5,872 nt of DNA from Chitinophagaceae bacterium (GTDB lineage Bacteria > Bacteroidota > Bacteroidia > Chitinophagales > Chitinophagaceae): NCBI GenBank assembly GCA_947483345.1, contig CANKNL010000192.1:1-5872 (forward strand). The letters are read 5' to 3'. Below the pieces are notes generated by a model. That model searched no databases and was not told the DNA's origin. It worked only from the letters and a program-made list of their open reading frames with translations. A program made the position numbers and the translations under genes. This document shows, in pieces, positions 1 through 5,872 of the stretch (positions are counted from its first letter, which is position 1; each line of letters starts with the position of its first letter).

Positions 1-366
1 AGTACAGGTTTTACATTTTTGGGCAAAGTCAATTGCCTTTTGAAAAAGCCGATAATTATAATATAGTTCTACCAGTTCTTTTATGGCAGCATCACTAGTA
101 TTGTCCAACTCATAGGCCTTGGTAAAGTTTTGCATGGCATCATCTGTTCGGTGCATGTCCTTGTAAGCCAAGCCATTTTCTATAAAAGCTTTTGCAGAAT
201 TAGGATTAAGTTTAATGGCCTTTTCAAAATAATTGGAAGCCACAAGGTACCTGTTGGCCGTTTTTTCTGCCATACCCTTTTCAAAATAATATTGGAAACT
301 ATCAATGGTTTGAGAGAAAACTATGCCAGAACAGCATACAAATAGTATTGTAAAAATGGCTTTCAT
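1..366 (-). CDS. Secreted TPR-repeat protein, 5' part only (C-terminus beyond window)
   Basis: Reading leftward from the ATG at 366, 122 codons run to the window edge without a stop. An in-frame TAA three codons upstream (373-375) fixes this ATG as the first possible one. Residues 1-18 (MKAIFTILFVCCSGIVFS) form a signal peptide, with likely cleavage before QT. The adjacent cysteines at 11-12 do not fit a lipobox, so a lipoprotein is unlikely. The rest is helical tetratricopeptide repeats: roughly 25-57 (ending YFEKAIKLNPN), 58-91 (GLAYKDMHRTDDAMQNFTKA) and a third from 92 (ELYYNYRLFQKAIDFA). TPRs bind other proteins; the partner cannot be read from the sequence. The exported product probably acts in the periplasm or at the envelope. 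It lies 28 bp after glgB on the same strand, so co-transcription is likely. A domain could follow beyond the edge, so the full function is unknown. Confidence 0.85.
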   Translation of the reverse strand, partial: MKAIFTILFVCCSGIVFSQTIDSFQYYFEKGMAEKTANRYLVASNYFEKAIKLNPNSAKAFIENGLAYKDMHRTDDAMQNFTKAYELDNTSDAAIKELVELYYNYRLFQKAIDFAQKCKTCT

Positions 367-394
367 AGTTATTTAAGTACAAAAAGTATTCCAA

Positions 395-2404
395 TTATCG
401 GAGTACTACTACTCCTAACGCTGGAAGATGTACATTTATTTCATAAGTAGCACTTTTTTTGTCAACCAGTTTAACTTCAGGCGACGGGTTAAAAACTTCC
501 CCTGTACCCCAGTATTTTTTGCTGTCACTGTTAAAAACTTCGTTCCATACAGCCTTTCCTTTTACCTTAATTTTCCAGTCATGCCTAACAACGGGTGTTA
601 AATTTAAAATGATCAGCATATTTGATTTTTTATGCTTCCCTTTGCGCATATAAGCGATCACGGATTCTGACCGGTGGTTTAGATCAATCCATTCAAAACC
701 TTTTGCATCGTATTGTAACTCATGTAATGCCGGTTCGTTTCTGTATAAATGATTTAAATCCCGCACACAATCCTGCATTTGCTGATGACAGTCGAATTGC
801 AACAATTCCCAATCCAGTTCTGATTTATAATTCCATTCAGTAGTTTGTGCAAACTCGTTTCCCATAAAAAGCAATTTGGCACCGGGATGAGTAAACATAT
901 ACGTGTATAGTAAACGCAGGGTTGCAAATTTTTGCCATTCATCGCCCGGGAGTTTATAAACCATGGGGCTTTTACCGTGTACCACTTCATCATGACTGAA
1001 TGGCAACATGAAATTTTCGTCGTAATAATACATCATACTGAACGAAAATTTATTCTGATGAAATTGCCGCATCAGCGGATCCATTTTAAAATAATCAAGT
1101 GTATCGTGCATCCAGCCCATCATCCACTTCATACCAAATCCAAGCCCACCTTCCGATGTAGGTTTCGAAATGTGGGGCCAATCAGATGCTTCTTCAGCAA
1201 TGGTTTGTATATCCGGAAAATCACGGTAAACCGTTTCGTTAAATTGTTTAATAAATTCTATCGCTTCCAAATTGCCGTTCCCGCCAAATTTATTTGGTGT
1301 CCACTCCCCTTCTTTGCGAGAATAATCTAAACGTAAAATTGAATTTACCGCATCAACCCTAATACCATCCACATGAAACTGGTCGAGCCAGAACCTGGCG
1401 CTGCTGATTAAAAAAGACCGTACTTCTCCCCTTTCATAGTTAAAAATATAACTATTCCAATCGGGATGATAGCCCTTTGTCATATCGGCGTATTCATACG
1501 TATGCGTACCATCAAACATAAACAAGCCATGTGCATCATATGGAAAATGCGAAGGCACCCAATCCAGTATTACACCAATATTTTCGAGGTGGAAAGCATC
1601 GATTAAATCTTTAAAATCATCGGGTGTGCCAAAACGTGATGTAGCTGCAAAATAGCCGGTTCCCTGATAACCCCAACTGCCATCAAATGGAAATTCCATT
1701 ACCGGCATGAGTTCTACATGTGTAAAGCCCATTTTTTTTACATAAGGCACCAGATGGTCTTTTAGTTGTACATAGCTATTAAAACTTTCTTCATTAGTTT
1801 TAATAGGTCGCATCCAACTACCTAAATGCACTTCGTACACACTCCAGGGAGCATCCAAAGCATTAAATTTTTTCCTCTTCTTCATCCAGGATGTATCTTT
1901 CCATTGATATGCCGATTGCCAGGTTAGTGTGGCAGTGGCAGGCCTCAGTTCGCAATACTGGCCATAAGGATCTGTTTTTTTTGTTACTGTTCCGTTAAAC
2001 CCCTTGATATAATATTTATAGGACTCTCCTTGTTTAATTTGCGGAATAAAACCTTCCCAGATACCGGATTTATCTAGCCTTACAAAAAGTGGATGCCGTT
2101 GTTTTTTCCAACCGTTAAATTCACCAATTACCGAAACTTGTGTAGCATTGGGTGCCCACACCGAAAAATAAAAGCCAGGTGTATTTAATACTTCCATAAC
2201 ATGGCTGCCAAATTTTAGGTAACCGTTATAAAGCGTTCCGTTTTTAAAATTGCGGATATCCTCTTCAGTGAAAAGCGAATAATTCCAAACTGATTTTAAA
2301 CTGTCGATAAAATGGACTTCTTCATATTTCTGTACTGTTGACTTAACTACAATTGTTTGATCAGGCTGTTTCTTGCTTACCGTTTGTTTTATAGTTGATG
2401 CCAT
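395..2404 (-). CDS. glgB: 1,4-alpha-glucan branching enzyme (GlgB, GH13)
   Basis: This cytosolic enzyme cuts an alpha-1,4 glucan chain and re-attaches the piece by an alpha-1,6 bond, making the branches of glycogen (EC 2.4.1.18). The 669-residue protein is complete. A CBM48 domain lies at about 63-150 (GFYFSVWAPNATQVSVIGEF, 77-96). The GH13 barrel spans about 170-550 and carries the family marker GSWGYQGTGYFA (242-253). Conserved regions are DWVPSHFP (281-288), DGIRVDAVNS (346-355, nucleophile Asp351), AEEAS (403-407, acid/base Glu404) and FSHDEVVHGK (469-478, Asp472). The 53- and 121-residue spacings between these catalytic residues match those I recall for E. coli GlgB (405, 458, 526). An all-beta C-terminal domain follows from about 565. 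The protein is shorter than the 728-residue E. coli enzyme because it lacks the extra N-terminal module. Residues 1-27 are a polar, Lys/Thr/Gln-rich extension. No Shine-Dalgarno sequence precedes the start. No glgA or glgC is visible. Confidence 0.97.
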   Translation of the reverse strand: MASTIKQTVSKKQPDQTIVVKSTVQKYEEVHFIDSLKSVWNYSLFTEEDIRNFKNGTLYNGYLKFGSHVMEVLNTPGFYFSVWAPNATQVSVIGEFNGWKKQRHPLFVRLDKSGIWEGFIPQIKQGESYKYYIKGFNGTVTKKTDPYGQYCELRPATATLTWQSAYQWKDTSWMKKRKKFNALDAPWSVYEVHLGSWMRPIKTNEESFNSYVQLKDHLVPYVKKMGFTHVELMPVMEFPFDGSWGYQGTGYFAATSRFGTPDDFKDLIDAFHLENIGVILDWVPSHFPYDAHGLFMFDGTHTYEYADMTKGYHPDWNSYIFNYERGEVRSFLISSARFWLDQFHVDGIRVDAVNSILRLDYSRKEGEWTPNKFGGNGNLEAIEFIKQFNETVYRDFPDIQTIAEEASDWPHISKPTSEGGLGFGMKWMMGWMHDTLDYFKMDPLMRQFHQNKFSFSMMYYYDENFMLPFSHDEVVHGKSPMVYKLPGDEWQKFATLRLLYTYMFTHPGAKLLFMGNEFAQTTEWNYKSELDWELLQFDCHQQMQDCVRDLNHLYRNEPALHELQYDAKGFEWIDLNHRSESVIAYMRKGKHKKSNMLIILNLTPVVRHDWKIKVKGKAVWNEVFNSDSKKYWGTGEVFNPSPEVKLVDKKSATYEINVHLPALGVVVLR

Positions 2405-2548
2405 TGATGGAATACACTTTAAAATGTTGAAATAAATATATAAATTTAATTTAACGTAAAATTATGAGGTTCTTTTAACTAGTAGGCATAAATATAACCA
2501 TCTTTGCGTTCGTTATTATTTCTGTTTTTGCACCAATTCTGTTACTGT
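2405..2548. promoter_or_regulatory. Divergent intergenic region between glgB and the receptor gene
   Basis: This AT-rich 144-bp spacer must hold the 5' ends of both leftward and rightward transcripts, because no other gap precedes either gene. On the minus strand two copies of TATATTTAT (2432-2440 and 2488-2496, 56 bp apart) resemble the Bacteroidota -7 element TAnnTTTG except for the last base, and either could serve glgB. No clear -33 TTTG partner was found for them. Neither start codon has a purine-rich Shine-Dalgarno sequence, which is usual in this phylum. No convincing operator or riboswitch structure was seen. The region is certain as a spacer; the individual elements are guesses. Confidence 0.5.
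2499..2506 (+). promoter_or_regulatory. Candidate Bacteroidota -7 promoter element for the receptor operon
   Basis: The octamer CATCTTTG, followed by CG, matches five of the six fixed bases of the Bacteroidota sigma-ABfr -7 consensus TAnnTTTG. Transcription would start a few bases downstream, leaving a leader of about 35 bases before the ATG at 2549. The -33 box is weak: only the T-rich stretch at 2471-2478 is at about the right distance. A second, poorer candidate is TGTTTTTG at 2523-2530, with the TTTG at 2503-2506 as a possible upstream box at short spacing. Confidence 0.3.
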
Positions 2549-5314
2549 ATGTCAAAACTTTCTGCATGTCTGTTGTTCATTGTATGTCTTACAATAAAAA
2601 CACAGGCACAATCCATTGCCGTTTCCGGATCTGTTAAAGACACAATCAATAACAAGGGCGTTTACAATGCTGTGGTGGCATTGCTTAATGCCAAGGATTC
2701 TGTATTACATACATTCACACGCACAGACGTTACCGGTAAATTTTATTTTAATAATTTAAAAGCAGGTGAATATGTACTGATGACAACCCATCCCTACTTT
2801 GCAGATGTTGTATTTCCAATCGTTATTAGTCAAAGCGAAACCAGTTTACCAGTTATAGAACTGACATCAAAAAGCAAGTTACTGGAAGAGGTCATTGTAA
2901 AGACCGGTTCGCCAATAAAAATAAAAGGAGATACAACCGTATACACAGCTGATAGTTTTAAAGTAAGGGCCGGTGCCAATGTAGAAGAGCTATTGCGCAA
3001 ACTACCGGGTATTCAGGTAGATAAGGACGGAAAAATAACGGCCATGGGAGAACAGGTAAAAAAAGTGTTAGTTGATGGGGAAGAATTTTTTGGGGATGAT
3101 CCGGGCATTGCAACAAAAAATTTAAGGGCTGATATTGTAAAGGAAGTTGAAGTCTTTGATAAAAAAAGTGATCAGGCTGCTTTTACCGGAATTGATGATG
3201 GCATAAAAGATAAAACCATCAACCTCAAATTGAAAGACAATGCCAAAAAAGGCTATTTTGGCAAAGCTGAAGGCAGCACAGATTTTAATAAATACTACAA
3301 TAATAGTGTAATGGCCAATGCCTTTAAAGGCAAAAGAAAATTAGCGGCTTATGGTATCATGAGTAATACGGGTCAAACCAATTTAGACTGGCAGGATAAC
3401 CAGAATTATGGTGGTAGTGCCGGTATGACTTCCGAAATAATGGAAGGTGGAGGCATGATGATCACCTCTGAAGGAGATGGTGACAGTTATTATAACGGAC
3501 GTGGGGGCATACCTCAAAACTGGAACGGTGGATTTCATTACAGTAATAAATTTAATGATGGTAAACAATCATTAAACAGCGGTTATAAATTCACAAAAGT
3601 GAACAGCCCGAGTGGCGAACGTAATTTTACAACCAATTTTACCGGAGACTCTTCTTATCAGTCTAACAGTATCTCTGATGGGTTTACAAAAAAGATAAAA
3701 CACAGTCTGAACCTTAGTTTCGAGGCTAATATAGACTCTGCAAATTCATTAAAATTTACAGCAAAAGGTAATTTTAATAATACAAAAGCAAAAAATACAT
3801 TCGACCTTAAATCTATAAGTGACAAGTCGTTATTGATCAATACCATCAACAGAAAAACAAGCAGCGAAACAGATAATTCCGCTTTTAATACCAGTTTACT
3901 GTGGAAACATAAATTTAAAAAAACAGCCCGGACGTTAACGGTCAATCTCACGTATAATCTGGTTACTTCAAAAAATGACAGTTATCTCAATTCAAAAAAT
4001 GACTATTATAAGGGTGGCTTGCTCAACTATATGGATACCACCGACCAGGAGAATATAAAAGACAATAACGGCCATACATTAACATCAAATATAACTTACA
4101 CCGAACCACTTGCTAAAGATCTTTTTCTATCCTTCAGCTATGCCTTTAACCTAACAACCAATGTTAATGACAGATTCAGCTATTCAAAAGATGCGAATAA
4201 TAAATACGTTATCCGTATCGATTCACTGAGCAATTCCTATTTATTTAAACAGGTTAATCATAAGCCCGGCATCAGTTTTAGAATGGTGAAAAAGAAATTT
4301 AATTACAGTATTGGCGTTGCGGTATCCAGCACGTCTTTTAAACAGGATAACCGGACTCAACAGATAGTACGCAAATATAATTTTACCAATTTTTTCCCAA
4401 GCGCAACTGTTTTTATGAAACTTAAGGGTAATGGGGGCATTCGTTTTAATTATAATGGCTCATCGAGGGCACCATCACTTGATCAGTTGCAACCCATTGT
4501 AGACAATACCGACCAGTTAAATCAATATATTGGCAACCCCGATTTGAAGCAATCTTTTTCACATGCTATTGACGCCAATTATAGTTTTTACAATGTACTT
4601 AAGGAAAAAGGTATGTGGATGGGTATCTATGGTAATATTACCCAAAATGCATTTGTAAATGAAAGAACAATTGACGAATTTGGTAAAGCCACTTACCGTA
4701 CTGTAAATGCTAATGGTAATTATTTTTTCAACCTATATTCCAATTACAATGTAAAGTGGAAGAAACCAAATATTCGCCTGTCTTTAGGTCCACATGTATA
4801 CCTCGACAGGAATATGTCAATCTTAAATAATCAAAAAGCAGTTAATACCAATTCGAGATTTGGATTAAGTTTAAGAATGAGTAAAGAGCAAGAGAAAAAG
4901 TATAATATTTCTTTTAATGCAGAAGGGGCCAGAGTCAATTCAAAAAGTTCAATCAATAGCGGTGCTCTGGCTAATTACTGGGAAGGAAGTATTGGCGCTA
5001 ATATTGAAATAACACTTCCCTTCAAATTCAGGTTTGAAACAGATATCGATTTAACAACCAAAGAGAAAGACCCCCGTTTTCCGGCAAAAAATACATTTAC
5101 CTTATGGAATGCCTCTTTAAAACGTAATATTTTTAAAGACAAATTAGAAGCCGGTATTTCGGTCAATGATATTTTAAACGAAAAAAGGGGTTATGACAGG
5201 AGCTTTAGAGATAACCGCTATTCCGAAACCTATTATAATACTTTAAAAAGATTCTGGATGGTTACATTAACCTGGAATTTTTCAAAGAACGGCAAACCAA
5301 ATTCTGGCTTTTAA
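2549..5314 (+). CDS. TonB-dependent-receptor-like outer-membrane beta-barrel protein (GLPGLI-associated type)
   Basis: This is a 921-residue outer-membrane protein, predicted to move or bind an unknown ligand using TonB energy. Residues 1-20 are a signal peptide ending TQA before QS. A carboxypeptidase-regulatory-like beta-sandwich follows (about 25-93, VSGSVKDTINNKGVYNAVVA to the GEYVL motif). LEEVIVKTG (112-120) leads into the plug, with DTTVYTADSF (128-137), VEELLRKLPGIQV (145-157), VKKVLVDGEEFFGDDP (170-185) and DKKSDQAAFTGIDDG (204-218). These are hallmarks of the receptor family classed as OMP_b-brl_3 (PF14905). The barrel runs from about 235 to the final strand RFWMVTLTWNF (901-911), ending in Phe. 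The frame stays open upstream to a TTG at 2504, but that would overlap the likely promoter and place a poor leader before the signal peptide, so ATG 2549 is preferred. No SusD-like partner follows; a GLPGLI protein does, 9 bp later. The ligand is unknown. Confidence 0.93.
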   Translation: MSKLSACLLFIVCLTIKTQAQSIAVSGSVKDTINNKGVYNAVVALLNAKDSVLHTFTRTDVTGKFYFNNLKAGEYVLMTTHPYFADVVFPIVISQSETSLPVIELTSKSKLLEEVIVKTGSPIKIKGDTTVYTADSFKVRAGANVEELLRKLPGIQVDKDGKITAMGEQVKKVLVDGEEFFGDDPGIATKNLRADIVKEVEVFDKKSDQAAFTGIDDGIKDKTINLKLKDNAKKGYFGKAEGSTDFNKYYNNSVMANAFKGKRKLAAYGIMSNTGQTNLDWQDNQNYGGSAGMTSEIMEGGGMMITSEGDGDSYYNGRGGIPQNWNGGFHYSNKFNDGKQSLNSGYKFTKVNSPSGERNFTTNFTGDSSYQSNSISDGFTKKIKHSLNLSFEANIDSANSLKFTAKGNFNNTKAKNTFDLKSISDKSLLINTINRKTSSETDNSAFNTSLLWKHKFKKTARTLTVNLTYNLVTSKNDSYLNSKNDYYKGGLLNYMDTTDQENIKDNNGHTLTSNITYTEPLAKDLFLSFSYAFNLTTNVNDRFSYSKDANNKYVIRIDSLSNSYLFKQVNHKPGISFRMVKKKFNYSIGVAVSSTSFKQDNRTQQIVRKYNFTNFFPSATVFMKLKGNGGIRFNYNGSSRAPSLDQLQPIVDNTDQLNQYIGNPDLKQSFSHAIDANYSFYNVLKEKGMWMGIYGNITQNAFVNERTIDEFGKATYRTVNANGNYFFNLYSNYNVKWKKPNIRLSLGPHVYLDRNMSILNNQKAVNTNSRFGLSLRMSKEQEKKYNISFNAEGARVNSKSSINSGALANYWEGSIGANIEITLPFKFRFETDIDLTTKEKDPRFPAKNTFTLWNASLKRNIFKDKLEAGISVNDILNEKRGYDRSFRDNRYSETYYNTLKRFWMVTLTWNFSKNGKPNSGF

Positions 5315-5323
5315 AATAATGAT

Positions 5324-5872
5324 ATGAAAAATTTATTCTTTATTGCTGTCATTTTTTCGGCAAACAATTTACAGGCACAGGTATTTATTGATAAGGGCAT
5401 GATCGAATACCAGGTTGTGGTTAATAATCATAAGGCCATGGGCGAAGGGATCTGGGCCGAGATGTTTAAAGACAAGATCGCGAAGCTGTCTACCAGTTTT
5501 TACCAGCTCACTTTTGATGCAAACAAAAGTATTTATGTATTTAACCGAAAAGATGAAAAAACAAAATCACCATTTGGGAATGATGGCAGTGAAGATAATA
5601 TCTGGTTTAACGATTACAGTGCAGATAAATTTATTCAACAAAAATCGGTATTTGGAGAAACCTATATTTTAACAGACAGCCTTAAAAAAATTAACTGGAA
5701 AATAACCAATGAAAACCGGTTGATTGCCGGTTTCAATTGCAGAAAAGCCGTTGGTGTTTTATTTGACAGTGTTTATGTGTTTGCTTTTTATACTGATGAG
5801 ATCATTGTTAGTGGTGGCCCAATGAGTTTGCATGGTTTACCCGGCATGATATTGGGCATCACCATTCCAAGA
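5324..5872 (+). CDS. GLPGLI family secreted protein, 5' part only (C-terminus beyond window)
   Basis: From the ATG at 5324, 183 codons run open to the window edge. Residues 1-18 (MKNLFFIAVIFSANNLQA) form a signal peptide cleaved before QV, so the product is exported to the periplasm or cell surface. The mature part opens with DKGMIEYQVVVN, then has TDSLKKINWKITNENRLIAGFNCRKA (117-142, conserved Cys139 in the G-F-N-C-x-K-A pattern) and FAFYTDEI (153-160). It ends with GGPMSLHGLPGMILGI (164-179), the motif that names the family (TIGR01200), here with Met instead of the usual Leu in GLPGLI. Family members are about 250 residues, so perhaps 60-100 are missing. Only 9 bp separate it from the receptor and there is no terminator, so the two are probably one operon. 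The family has no established biochemical function. No Shine-Dalgarno sequence is present. Confidence 0.93.
   Translation, partial: MKNLFFIAVIFSANNLQAQVFIDKGMIEYQVVVNNHKAMGEGIWAEMFKDKIAKLSTSFYQLTFDANKSIYVFNRKDEKTKSPFGNDGSEDNIWFNDYSADKFIQQKSVFGETYILTDSLKKINWKITNENRLIAGFNCRKAVGVLFDSVYVFAFYTDEIIVSGGPMSLHGLPGMILGITIPR

Noticed and set aside
130..345. 71-codon open frame on the plus strand opposite the TPR gene
   Set aside because: The minus strand has an uninterrupted frame with a signal peptide and TPR motifs over the same bases, so this frame is a shadow.
932..1330. 132-codon open frame on the plus strand inside glgB
   Set aside because: It lies wholly antisense to a gene with complete catalytic motifs, has no recognisable domain or signal, and its composition is what the complementary strand of glgB would give.
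2549..5314. Reading the receptor as a SusC protein of a polysaccharide utilisation locus
   Set aside because: The plug and barrel motifs fit the GLPGLI-associated receptor type, and the next gene is a GLPGLI protein, not SusD. glgB is a glycogen synthesis gene and not a sign of a glycan uptake locus.
5315..5323. Terminator between the receptor and GLPGLI genes
   Set aside because: Only nine AT-rich bases separate them and no stem-loop can form there.
5415..5672. 85-codon open frame overlapping the GLPGLI gene in another plus-strand frame
   Set aside because: The frame from 5324 carries a signal peptide and the family motif across the whole stretch; the overlapping frame has no recognisable content.
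5711..5735. Inverted repeat GAAAACCGG / CCGGTTTC with a 7-base loop
   Set aside because: It lies inside the GLPGLI coding sequence, has only about 7 perfect pairs and no T-run after it, so it is neither a terminator nor a convincing RNA element.

Overview
The window looks like a chromosomal segment from a member of the phylum Bacteroidota, possibly of the Chitinophagaceae or a related family (the family is an inference). Three things point there. There is an outer-membrane receptor with an N-terminal carboxypeptidase-regulatory-like domain, followed directly by a GLPGLI-family secreted protein. The signal peptides end in short motifs such as QAQ and FSQ. The DNA is AT-rich and the starts lack Shine-Dalgarno sequences.

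The layout is two divergent transcription units around a 144-bp spacer (2405-2548). Leftward on the minus strand lie a complete glycogen branching enzyme gene (glgB, 395-2404) and, 28 bp after it, the start of a secreted TPR-repeat protein (366 down to 1, cut by the window edge). Rightward on the plus strand lie a large TonB-dependent-receptor-like outer-membrane protein (2549-5314) and, after only 9 bp, a GLPGLI-family protein (5324-5872, cut by the window edge).

GlgB makes the alpha-1,6 branches of glycogen in the cytosol, and all its catalytic residues are present. The TPR protein probably sits in the cell envelope, and its link to glycogen is only positional. The rightward pair belongs to two families that recur side by side in Bacteroidota. 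The receptor has a plug and a beta-barrel, and its partner is predicted to be exported. The substrate and joint function are not known, and no SusD-like gene is visible, so this is not an ordinary SusC/SusD polysaccharide locus.

No tRNA, rRNA, CRISPR array, insertion sequence or clear intrinsic terminator was seen. No gene-free stretch exceeds 300 bases. The strongest candidate for poorly understood biology is the receptor/GLPGLI pair; the rest is ordinary chromosomal content.
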